From: Entoloma clypeatum | Lineage: Eukaryota > Basidiomycota > Agaricomycetes > Agaricales > Entolomataceae | Assembly (NCBI GenBank): GCA_963565915.1 | Contig: OY751495.1 | Coordinates: 2,914,001 to 2,978,000, forward strand | Length of the DNA: 64,000 nucleotides | Direction: 5' to 3' | Shown here: positions 54,858 through 64,000 of the stretch, in pieces | Layout: each line of letters opens with the position of its first letter | Numbering within the stretch: the first letter of the stretch is position 1 | Program-made: the position numbers and the translations under genes | Notes under the pieces: generated by a model | Seen by the model: the letters and a program-made list of their open reading frames with translations, nothing else | Database searches by the model: none | Told to the model about the DNA's origin: nothing

Positions 54858-55530
54858 GTACTGTAATCAATTCGTCGGTCACGCATCACAGGGCTCTGGA
54901 AAACACCGGAATGTCACGATTGTCACGCTTCCCTGAGCCCGGCGACGAAATTGGGACATGGGATTTCCCAAAATGGCACGCAGAAATTGCCAAAAATACC
55001 AAAAACGACGGAAATCAGTCACATTTGAATCAAAGTCACGGAAATTTTCGCCCACAACGAAATTAAAATTTTGTTGCACCATGTCACATGTCACAGGCCT
55101 GACGAATTGATTGAAATGCTACAGTAATACTGCTCCTTGGCAACAAACATTGAGAGTTGAATTTTGCTTTCTTTCAACACTGCAGATAGCCCCGTCAAGT
55201 ATCTCATTATCAATGGAACCTTCTCAAGTAACTGTGGATACTGTCAAAAGTACTATACTGTAGCATTTCAATCAATTCATCGGGCCTGTGACATGTGATA
55301 TGGTGTGACAAAATCAAAATTTCGTCGCGGCCGAAAATTTCTGTGATGTCGAGTCAAGTGACCGATCTTCATCATTTTCAGTGCCATTTTTGGCAATTTC
55401 TCCATGCCATTTTTGGAAATCCTGCATGCCAATTTGTTGCCAGGCTCAGGGAAGTGTGACAGACATGACATTCTGGTGTTTTCAAGAGCCCCGTTACATG
55501 TGACCGACAAATTGATTGAAATGCTACAGT
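54858..55530. repeat. Foldback element: two inverted arms of about 270 bp
   Basis: The left arm (about 54858-55126) and right arm (about 55256-55530) are diverged inverted repeats enclosing a 130-bp spacer. Shared landmarks include tgacaggcc/tgtgaca..., ttcaatcaatt/aattgattgaa, caggctcagggaagtgtgacag versus its complement, and atgctacagt at the ends. No ORF. Many differences are CpG to TpG/CpA. It fits a foldback transposon or a palindromic remnant of two DNA-transposon ends. Confidence 0.65.
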
Positions 55531-55534
55531 ATTG

Positions 55535-56312
55535 CAAGGGGGTGTCGGAACACGATCCCGGCAACACATGTGGGTGGGGGGGGTCCTCTGGGGTGAAAAA
55601 GAAAAGTCCGACACCCAGATTAATTGGCCAAAAACGGCAGTCAGGATGCCCAGCAACACATGATTTTCTCTCTGACATCTCCCCCGTCTTCGCACCCTGA
55701 GCCTCACATTCGAAGGCCCCCTGCAGGCCTGTGGCTCCATCTCAACCTTCCTCAATGCCCTCCCAGGCTCTCCTCCTCCTCAACAACCACACCGAGATGC
55801 TGGCACGCTGCGGGACTGCATATCCAGCCTGTGCTTTCTTGTCATTCCCATTTCTGTTTCCACTGTTCCCATTGCCAACTCTCTCGACACCCTCACCCTC
55901 ACCCTCACCATCTCCGACCACCTCCACACTCTCCGCCGCCTGCACGTACATCTGTGGCTTCAAATGCACATCAACGGTGCTTGCCCTCCTGCACGCCCTT
56001 GTTGCTGCCTGACCTCCAAGAGGTGCTGTGCACCCTGAGCCTTTCGGTGCATGAGAAGAAGAGCTCAGAGCCGCTGCAGCGGCTGTAGGCAGAGGTGTGG
56101 GTGCAGTGCCTCGCGCTGGCACTCGTTGATTTTGTAATTGAGCAAGAGGGCCATGTATTTCCTTTATTTTATCTCATGTTTTTCACAGAAATATATATGT
56201 TTGTGGGCATAACATACTATATTAGGAAGGAGGGGGTGGGGGGGGGGTCTAGTGAGGCCAAAAAAAAAAAGTCCGACATGTGTTGCTGTAGTCGCATTCC
56301 GACACCCCCTTG
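55535..56312. mobile_element. Non-autonomous terminal-inverted-repeat element, 778 bp
   Basis: Starts caagggggtgtcggaa (55535) and ends with the complement ttccgacacccccttg (56312). Similarity of the two ends continues through gcaacacatg, about 37 bp in all. Each end also carries a G-rich run and agtccgacat/agtccgacac. The interior has proline/serine-rich frames but no transposase. A clear target duplication was not found. It directly follows the foldback element. Confidence 0.6.
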
Positions 56313-56414
56313 ATATATTGTGAGGAACAAAGTGCATTAATGTTGATTAGAGGAAGGGAGTTGAAATTCTGCAAATAACAGGGCCTTGGCAAATGTGACA
56401 TGTGAAGGGTGGTG

Positions 56415-56449
56415 ACTCTGTGAGGACACAGAGCTTGAGGGGGGGAACA
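56415..56449 (+). promoter_or_regulatory. Gypsy polypurine tract and hairpin, second copy
   Basis: Hairpin CTCTGTG-AGGA-CACAGAG followed by gagggggggaaca at the LTR edge. It corresponds to the minus-strand hairpin and tract at 3662-3696, with one compensated base-pair change. Confidence 0.65.
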
Positions 56450-56823
56450 TGTTATGGACTCTATGGTATGCAGACAACATCATCACTTTTACTTATCAGC
56501 CCGACTCAGCGGCGCCCTCTTACAAATATATTATGTCGCAGTCTCTATTTCCATTTCCTTAGCTACCGATCTGACTCATTCCACAGTAGCTTTACTCACC
56601 TCCACAGTATGTATGACTCATGGTACATAGCCTTCCGCAGTTGCCTTACTCATGCGCACTGCCTTCCACAGTACTGACTCATCTGCTACCACCTATAGTC
56701 AGTACCTATATAAACCTCTTGTACTATAGCTAGATTCCTTAGATTTAGCAATAACATTGCTCTTTGCCTTTCCACTTCCTGCATACTCTGCCTGAACCTT
56801 GGAACAGTTTGTTATGCATAACA
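56450..56823 (+). repeat. Gypsy LTR, plus orientation (374 bp), element otherwise missing
   Basis: Its reverse complement matches the LTR family at 3292 and 9504: ends TGTTA...TAACA, the same gttccaaggttcaggcagagtatgcagg block and the TATATA region. About 35 bp of the element's internal 3' end precede it, so it is a truncated 3' LTR rather than a clean solo LTR. More diverged than the pair at 3292-9873. Confidence 0.8.
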
Positions 56824-57479
56824 GAGGGAGTATCAGAAATATCAGAATCCATCAGCAAACTCTGATTTTGATCAAACTGCAGATTTCAGTGAAAGTGCTA
56901 TATCTCCCCAAGAAATGGACCAAATTTGAAGAACAAATGTGTGATAAGATCCCCTCAATGTGGAGAATCCAACGCTGAAATAAAAAGATTTGGTCAAATT
57001 TTCGACCTATTTTGCTCATATTCACCTTATGAAGTCCTTGAATTGTGTTTGAATGGTCTCAATAGGTTCACATGCAATGGTTAAATAGTATATATATATT
57101 ACATGTAATCTAATGTGGTTGTGGAAAGGAGGAAGTAAGAAATGTTGCTTTTTGGGTTTAAGAGAACTCATGCTGCACTGTTTATAACAATTTACAGTGT
57201 GTTTTGATACATCATTCTGCTACATAGACTCTCTACCAGACATAGCTAATGTAAGTAACTGTATATATACTTACTATTGGTTTCAAGTATCTCTACATAA
57301 GTTATGAATAATTTTTGGAACTGGTGGTGCCATGGTTTGGGCATTGAGAATACAAGTTTCGACAATGTGCATCGCTCGGCATTGACTGCTGAGCATTTTC
57401 AGCAATCACTGAAACTCAAACCATAAGTTGATGGCCAGCAAAACATTCCCACAGTTTTCTTTTCCCCCACCTCCACTCC
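56824..57479. other. Intergenic, no gene recognised
   Basis: AT-rich sequence without long frames or recognised repeats. Confidence 0.45.
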
Positions 57480-57880
57480 ATCTGGCCACCACCTCCGCCC
57501 AACGGCCACCACTCATGCCCAACAGCCGCTCTTGTGCCCAATGGCCACCTCTAATGCCCAACGCCGTCCCTTCGAGCCCAATGGCCCCCTTTAGTGCCCA
57601 ATGGCATCGTCTCACACCCAATGGCCCCTTTTCGTGCCCAATGCCTCCCCTCAAACCCAACGGCTCCCTCTCGCATCCAACAGCCCCCACTCATGCCCAA
57701 TGGCCCTCTCTAGTGCCCAACGGCATTGTCTCATGCCCAATGGTGTCCTCTTGTGCCCAACGGCTCCCACTCGCACCCAACGCCCTTCCTTTGTGCTCAA
57801 CAGCGCCCTCTCATGTCCAACTGCCGCCAACTGTGCCCAACGGCCCACGCCTCATGCTCAACACACCCAATGGTGTCATG
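57480..57880. repeat. Minisatellite, 20-bp unit, about 19-20 degenerate copies
   Basis: Unit close to cccaacggcNccctctcatg, with single-copy lengths of 19-21 bp. Many positions alternate between cccaacgg and cccaatgg, again a CpG/TpG pattern. Because 20 is not a multiple of 3, the proline-rich frames over it are not a conserved protein repeat. Confidence 0.85.
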
Positions 57881-57920
57881 TAATAATTAATTGATTGTTT
57901 TTGTCATAATATACACAGGT

Positions 57921-57944
57921 CTGGACTGGTTTAAACCAGTCCAG
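57921..57944. repeat. Perfect 24-bp palindrome
   Basis: Centred on GGTTTAAACC with CTGGACT / AGTCCAG arms. It lies at the head of a 170-bp stretch rich in ctggtctgg-like repeats (to about 58085). Confidence 0.85.
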
Positions 57945-58219
57945 TCTTGTGAGTTCAGATTAAACAGACCGGTGTGACCGGTGCCTGACCAGTCTGGTCT
58001 CGTTTTCAGAAGAGGCTGTCTCAGTGAGAGACTGGTCTGGTCCTTGGTCCCTCTCTTTTGGGGGTCAAAAATGAGACCAGACTGGACTTTTAAACACTAC
58101 CTGGTCCGGAAATTTTACTGCCGACACCCAGGGGCTCTGCATTGAATCGCTGCGACTGCCTTTGAGTCCTGTACCTTCCACCTTGCGCGTCAAGACGCCG
58201 CACCTTAGAGGGGGGGTAA

Positions 58220-58733
58220 TGTAAGGGCAACCATCCAATTTCCTTAGTCCAACATCTCTGACTCTTCTCCGATGCCTCTGACTGGTCTTCCGACCCTCCG
58301 ACCACTGTGGTATGTCTATTATTTATATTACTATACTTTATGTTTCCTTTCTTTTTCATCTCTCTTCCAACCTCCGACTGTACTCCATCTCTCTTCCAAC
58401 CCTCTGACCATACTCCATGTCGGAGTGCACGTCGGAGCGATGATTTATACCACCACATGTATGCTTCCGATTTACATATTCCGTTCCCATCCCTACTCCT
58501 GATCTTTGTCATATTTCAACATTCCTCTTCTTATTTCCAATTCTCATTGTCTATATAGCTGTCTAGCTTGCAAGGGGATCCTCAGAACTTTCTCTTTGGA
58601 TTTCCCTTGCAAGGTATGCCTTGTATTGTACTTCGTAGAGTCTAATTTAACTTTGGATTTCCTTGCAAGTCGTCCAATGTCGGAGTCGCTTCGGAGCACT
58701 TCAGAGTTGTTGGATCATAAGGTCACCCTTACA
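58220..58733 (+). repeat. LTR-like repeat, 514 bp, with polypurine tract upstream
   Basis: Starts TGTAAGGG and ends CCCTTACA, an 8-bp inverted terminus. It is preceded by gagggggggtaa, a polypurine tract, so it looks like the 3' LTR of a plus-strand element whose body is lost or lies in the unrecognised sequence before it. No second copy is in the window. Confidence 0.6.
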
Positions 58734-58929
58734 GGCATAAGATGCCACCAATCTCATAGCATCAACAGATACTCTGATTCTTCAGATTCTCAACACTTCA
58801 CAACCAGAAGCCAAGTAAGTAAATCATTATTTTAGTGGCCACAAGTGTTAAAATATTAAACAGAGGAATCTCCAACAAGCCCTTGTCACCACATCAGCAA
58901 GGATTAGAAACTCTCAAGCAATACTGTAC

Positions 58930-60981
58930 TCATGTGACAGCATTGATCAATATGCTTTTACAAGCATCCCATGTGAAGCCTTTGACATGTTTTGGCATGT
59001 TAGCTAATACATCCTTAGAAGGATGACCGAAGCATGTGTGCCAAGTGTGGTAATCTATCATTTTGGTCGATTGCACATTTAAGGCAGCCAAACTTGATTT
59101 ACTTGTAACTGAGGAACTCAGCCAATACAAGTTGTCATTCAAAGAATGCGGTTCACATGTGAACAAGGTTTTACCGCTCTTGATCAGAAAATCAATGAAC
59201 CAAACATTTGGGTTTCTTGTTTTAAAATCTCACCTACAGAAAAAAGCTGTGTGCTTAAGTCTGGGATATAATAAACAGGATAAAGACGAGATATCTTTTT
59301 TGTTTTAATCCTGTTGTCACTTATGGTATGATTTACCATAACAGTACCTTTGCCAAGGATCGAGATTTTATGTCCCTTTCCGGCAGTTTGCACTGGTTTT
59401 GGAGTATCAAACGATTCATAATCAATGAAATTGTCGATAGAATAAGTGAAATGCAATGAAGCACCACTATCCAATATCCAGTTTGCCTTAGTATTTTCCT
59501 TACACTGAACACAAGTCACAAAATCATGTATAAAATGAGTATTACATGATGTGAGACTGCTATCTATCCCGTTTAAAAAAGGTAACTGTGATGATGCATC
59601 AGCTTGTGTGACAAGTGAAGAAGAAAATACTGACTTCAGATCTGCACTGGTTGCAATATTTTCCATATGAGCTCTGAAGAGCTTGTCCTCCCAATCATGG
59701 GCATCTGGATATGCCTCTTCCTCTTCTGAATCAAGAGAGACATTGTCGTCATCTTGTTCAGGGGTTGGAGACTTGCGCTTCATAGAGGGGCACTTCTGGG
59801 GATCTATGGTCTTCATCTGTTGCTCAAGCTGATAAGCCAAGCGGCATGTTGACGTCTCAGGTTGTTGAAGTGTGGGATCGACCAGCTGTTTGCAGAATTG
59901 CCTATGGTAGGCGTTACATCCATGCGGGCAGCGAGGGAGCGTCCAGCTGTGACTGATGGCCAGATGCTGGGGTTCCCCAACGATTCTCCCATGACCCATT
60001 GGTCATTTGCCCTGATGCATTGGATCAGGGTTTTAGCCTTTTTAGAAGGTTGATTCGTGGAAGATGGTTCCGCTGCCATTGATGATCATGATGGCTGGTG
60101 CAGGCATGAGAAGTGGAGGAGAATCCTCAACCTCTTCAATGTGTGTGCTCCCTAGCCTTTCCTTTGCCCTTGCCATGGACTCATTCACCATGTTTCTTCT
60201 TGGGGTTCTCTGCCGACTGTCTCGGCACTGGTTGTTGGGACTGCTGCTGCTGCTGCCCCGGCCTTTGCCACTTTGGGTTCTGGCCAGGTGTCCATTTGAC
60301 GGTGGAGATCTTTTGTGCAGAGGGAGGAACATTTTTGCTGGATAGGTTTCGTCCCTTCCGGTGCTCATTTATTATTGAGCTTGTTACATTTTCCCAAGTA
60401 AGATTTGTCCCACCGTAAATGGTGAGGATGGTGGAGACGAGGTGGTCCCATTTGGATGGGGAGGCATTGAGGAGGATCATAGCCCTAAGGCTTTCTGGAA
60501 TGTCGACAGAGTAGGATGTGAGAAGGGAAAAAAGTGATGCAAGACACTCAATCTCGATGGTGGGATCACCGCTGGAGAGCTTGAAGGCCATGGCCTGTCT
60601 GAAGATGCTGAACGTATTAGCAGGTGATGTGCTGCCATACTTTGTCTCCAGGACATCCCAAGCCTCCTTGGGGGTCTTGGAATCCTTGATGAGATCCTTG
60701 ATGGATTTATTGTGTCGTGTCTTTATAATCCCTAAAGCAGCAAGCTGCTTTTCAAACCATTCCTCAATTTGGCAAGTGTTGGTCTGAATGTTTCCAGATT
60801 GAGAGTTTCCTTTTGTGTCCAGCCAAGACTTTGTTTCCCAGATCTTGGTAGGTTGTAAGGACTCACCGGTGACATGGCGCCAGAGAAAAGTCAACTGAAG
60901 GTAGTCCTTCATTTGTTGCAACCAAATAAGGTAATTGGTGCTGGTGAATTTCGAAATGAAAGTGTTGACAGAGTTTGACAT
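58930..60981 (-). pseudogene. Copia element 4, 5' part only (gag, protease, pre-integrase), broken
   Basis: Minus strand. Gag starts at 60981 (MSNSVNTFISKFTSTNYLIW) and runs to 60181 with UBN2-type features (KSIKDLIKDSKTPKEAWDVL) and a Gln/Pro-rich end. After a frame change, segments at about 60368-59184 include the protease KANWILDSGASLHFTYS near 59480 and YIPDLSTQLFSVGEIL. A further shift leads to the pre-integrase WHTCFGHPSKDVLANMPKHV near 59030. Integrase, reverse transcriptase and RNase H are missing, and no LTR pair was found. A different copia lineage from elements 1-3. Confidence 0.75.
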
Positions 60982-61084
60982 ATTGAAGAGATCTGAAAGG
61001 AAGTTTGGTCAGCATATGGTTTAATGAAAAACTGACACACAGCAAAAATAAATATTCAATCATGTGTGCTGCATGCTGCCATGA

Positions 61085-61633
61085 TTATCGCTGGCGTTGA
61101 CTTTCAGAACACCTGTAAGGCGGAGGAGGATCCTCGTGCTCAGAACACCTGAAGCCCAGTGCTGATAGATGACAGCACTGCCGATATTCAAGCGGATTTC
61201 CAGGAACAGTTTCTCTCCATGCTGAACATCTGTAAGGCAGAGCAGGACTAGATTCTAGTTCAGAGCGAGCAGCGTGTATGCTTTCCAATACTGCTGGATA
61301 TTGATGTCCATCCCTATCCACAAAGAAACATTGACAGCACTGACAATGTGCTGTGAGTAACCCTTCAGGACATTGTGCCCATCTGGTAAGACAGGCAGGC
61401 AGATGATGATGACAATAGTCACCACTCATGTATACAAAACAAGTGGCACACTCTCTGGAGTATATCCCATGAGTGGTAGATGGCCAGTCATGGAGTACAA
61501 ATTTTGGTATAGGAGTGTTTCTGTGTTCTTGTGCCAGAGGCTCAGCTCCACATCTGTGCAAAGGCAGATGTTGGCCAGGAGGTGGAGGTACAGGTACTGG
61601 CAACAGTGACCTAGCATACTGGTTTGAAACCAA
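61085..61633 (-). CDS. Cys/His-rich ORF of unknown nature (182 aa)
   Basis: Uninterrupted minus-strand frame upstream of copia element 4. It is rich in Cys and His, with ECATCFVYMSGDYCHHHLPA, CQCCQCFFVDRDGH and three YRCS/FRCS motifs near the C-terminus. The underlying DNA has a short repeated motif (cagaacacctg-like, near 61104, 61141 and 61225). Spacing does not match a zinc finger I know. It may be part of a transposon leader, a decayed gene or a chance frame. Confidence 0.25.
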   Translation of the reverse strand: MVSNQYARSLLPVPVPPPPGQHLPLHRCGAEPLAQEHRNTPIPKFVLHDWPSTTHGIYSRECATCFVYMSGDYCHHHLPACLTRWAQCPEGLLTAHCQCCQCFFVDRDGHQYPAVLESIHAARSELESSPALPYRCSAWRETVPGNPLEYRQCCHLSALGFRCSEHEDPPPPYRCSESQRQR

Positions 61634-61669
61634 GCAGCTGCAACGGCCACGAGCAGGCTCAGTGGTATC

Positions 61670-61936
61670 TGTTATGATCGTACTTTCACTTTTTACCTTA
61701 TCTTATCTAATCCAATCTAATCTTATCCAATCTACATCTTATCACATCTTATCTTCATCATATCATATCTCATCATATCTATGGCTGCGTGACACATGTA
61801 TGCCACATGTATTACAGTATATAAGTAGCCCACTTTCTCTTGTATTCGGTAGCTTGTTCCCTTGAGGTTCCTGCTGGGTCTCTTGGCAATACAGCCCTTT
61901 CACCATTGTTCCACGTTCCTCATCTAAGTTCCAACA
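61670..61936 (+). repeat. 5' LTR of a second Ty3/gypsy element (267 bp)
   Basis: Starts TGTTATGATCG and ends AGTTCCAACA, with repeated atctaatc/atcttatc units and a TATATAA box at about 61819. A primer-site-like tttgggcttgcgacag follows, and gag starts about 590 bp downstream. The 3' LTR lies beyond the window. Confidence 0.65.
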
Positions 61937-62524
61937 TTTGGGCTTGCGACAGTCTTTTGACTTAGTGTTGCCTCAACAGAAGAACAAGCTCTGCCTGCCC
62001 AAACACACACACTTCCCACTCCATTATCACTATCCCTGCCGTTTTGCACTTTTGCGTTAAAAGTTGCACTTCATTATTACATGTGGACCCTAGTGTTAAG
62101 GGGATCTTCAGGGATAAGAAGAGAAATGCTCGGTGCACCCACCATATCTAGCATTGCCATTCAAGACACACAGAAAAATGTTGAGCCCATCCCATGTCAA
62201 GGGGACCAATGGCTAACGCAACTGACCTTTGGAAAAGCTGCTGGCGTGTGTGACAGTTTGGAAGAGAAGACTGTACACGTCTAGATTGCAACAGGTGTTC
62301 TGACCTTTGACCCCCCCAACCTCTCGACCAATCCAGTACGCGTAGGGGTTCTGACCATGTGGATTTCATTTTTTTCCTAGATCTTCCTTTGCTCGGGTAA
62401 ATCAGCTACCTGGATAAACAGATTGTTCTTTGGGTTTTCTTTTTAGATTTTTTTCACCTAAGTGTCAGAACAGGGTCGTGTGCCCAACGCAAGGTACTAT
62501 TGTTCAAATCAAACCACTCTCATT

Positions 62525-63573
62525 ATGGCCAAAGGCACCAATGCCCAGTTTGAGGAAGAGTTCCAACAACAACATGTGCCCACTCCCTTACCTCCATTCG
62601 ATCATGCCCCCCCCACAAAATAACAACCATGGAAGGAAGCTAGAAGTTGCCGCCAATCCCAGCAAATATAACGGATCAAAAGCAACATTCACAGTATGGT
62701 GGACCAAGATGCTTGCTTGGCTTAGAGTCAACTGAGAACTATTCAACAGAGAAGAAGAAGTATGCATCACAGTGTGGTCCGCTTGGACGGACTCACAGTG
62801 GGAGTCTATGGGGAAACCAATGTATGGAATCAGAGGACTGGCCAACATACAGAGAGCTAGTTGGCAAAATCACAATGAGGTTTTGTCCCACCACCAAGAT
62901 CGAATGGGCCCGGTCCAAAATTGAGAGCTTTAAGCAAGGTTCAATGATTGGATCACGCAATTTGGGACCCTGGTAATCAAAGAAAAGATCGAAGAGAGGC
63001 ATGGTGTAACCCTTTTGGAAAGAAACACCAAAGACTCTATCATGCAACAACTCTTTCAGCAGGGAAGGAGAAAGTCCATGGTGCAGGGCACCTATGAAGA
63101 AATATTGGCAATTGGCAGAGTGGGAGACTTTTGCAGCAAGACCAGGCATGAGGACTGGCAATAATTTTGGACAGCAGTGTAACACGTGGGGCAATCGATC
63201 CACATATGGGCAACAACAGCAGAGGCCCTATGGGCAACATCAGCATGGGGGGTACTGTCCTCAACAACAACAACAGCAGCAACCACGACAAGATCCAAAC
63301 ACAATGGACATCGATAGGAATCAGAGACACACCCCCGGCAATTGTTATAACTGTGGAGGACAGGGGCATTTTGCCCGAGATTGCAGATGGCCACAATGCA
63401 GAGTGCAAGTGGCAATGATTGAGCAGATTGACGAGCAGGAGGAAGAAGAGATTTTGAGACAGATTAATGCAAGGTGGCAAGCACGCCAAGCTAATAACGG
63501 ACAACAGAATCAACCGGCTCAGAACAATGGACAGGCTGCAGTGCAGCAGGGTTTTGTGAACGTCAACCAGTAA
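62525..63573 (+). pseudogene. Ty3/gypsy gag with one zinc knuckle, frameshifted
   Basis: The gag start MAKGTNAQFEEEFQQQHVPT at 62525 breaks frame within 100 bp. Gag-like segments continue: VAANPSKYNGSKATFTVWWT near 62645, SEDWPTYRELVGKITMRF near 62825, TTKIEWARSKIESFKQGSM. The last frame (63094-63573) encodes a Gln-rich region, the CCHC knuckle CYNCGGQGHFARDC and a terminal Gln/Asn-rich tail. At least three frame changes or stops make this copy defective. Confidence 0.75.
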
Positions 63574-64000
63574 ATCCCCCACTTGCTCTGACAAATCAAT
63601 ACAAACAATTGCCTATAGACTCTTGTATACATAAAGACACTGTAAAATCTTGGTTTCAAAAGCTTATGGATGCAGCAGTTACACACAATAAAATACTATT
63701 GGACAAACCCAAAAACCTAAAAACTGAAAAAAAGCACAGATGAATCAGACTTAGATACACTTGTAAATTATATTGTTGGGGAGCCCTCGGCAACGAGGCT
63801 TGGTTCGTCCCCTATGGATGAATGCTTAATTCCCTGTTGTGATGAATCAGATAACTTATCTAGGCAAACGGACTCTGTGGGGGAACCATCTTTTATTCGA
63901 TCCGCTTCTTTGGAAAAGGAGCTTATGATGAAAATCATGCTGGAAACACTTTGATGTTGATGCATTATTAGACTCAGGGGCAACAGGAATGTTCATTGAT
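63574..64000 (+). pseudogene. Start of the gypsy pol region: protease, cut by the window end
   Basis: After a degenerate stretch with several stops, the last 50 bases read FDVDALLDSGATGMFID, the retropepsin Asp-Ser-Gly active site. The rest of pol lies to the right. Confidence 0.65.

Noticed and set aside
57480..57880. CRISPR-like array
   Set aside because: Repeats are degenerate and contiguous, without unique spacers, in a eukaryotic genome.
57428..57883. Proline-rich proteins encoded over the minisatellite
   Set aside because: The 20-bp unit shifts frame every copy, so the frames are a by-product of a stop-poor repeat.
58090..58558. Small ORFs in the 58220-58733 repeat
   Set aside because: The region has LTR-like ends and a polypurine tract; the frames show no motif or start context.

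Overview
The window looks like nuclear DNA of a mushroom-forming basidiomycete (Agaricomycetes). The evidence is short GT-AG introns of about 45-80 nt, basidiomycete-type F-box and orphan gene families, a Plavaka-type transposase, chromodomain Ty3/gypsy and Ty1/copia retrotransposons, a Helitron remnant, and a block of fungal mitochondrial DNA. Species cannot be told from sequence alone. By my reading well over half of the window is mobile or decayed DNA.

Layout. 1-10422: a transposase-like gene (minus strand) is broken by two 5'-truncated copies of one LINE family in opposite orientations. The rightward LINE (946-10193, poly(A), 14-bp target duplication) is itself split by a decayed chromodomain Ty3/gypsy element (3292-9873, two 370-bp LTRs). 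10946-12227: a decayed orphan gene. 13323-24080 is the most gene-like part: a C2H2-like zinc-finger gene, an intron-containing tRNA-Asp, a small membrane protein, a PTC7-like PP2C phosphatase, an F-box gene and a decayed Plavaka transposase. 24251-32217: an orphan gene with six introns, one of which holds a 5.8-kb copia element (25108-30877). 32709-38715: a Helitron relic split by a truncated copia that is itself split by a 1.1-kb solo LTR. 38715-41215: a nuclear mitochondrial insertion (NUMT) with small-subunit rRNA and the start of a dpo gene. 41608-48425: an F-box-family gene split by an intact copia with apparently identical LTRs (41988-47764). 48900-54718: orphan and F-box-family genes, some decayed. 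54858-64000: foldback and terminal-inverted-repeat elements, solo or truncated LTRs, a 20-bp minisatellite, a truncated copia, and the 5' part of another Ty3/gypsy element that runs off the end.

How it fits together. Host genes are islands between layers of insertions whose order can be read from target duplications. Decay appears driven largely by CpG transitions: all nine differences between the gypsy LTRs are of that type, and many broken frames carry a single TGA where CGA (Arg) would fit. The copia family at 25108 and 41988 is the youngest layer and may still be active. I found no CRISPR array, operon-like defence cluster or secondary-metabolite cluster. The most unusual structures are the NUMT/Helitron chimeric reading frame, a covarying hairpin beside the gypsy polypurine tract, and a copia lying 16 nt from the 3' splice site of a host intron.
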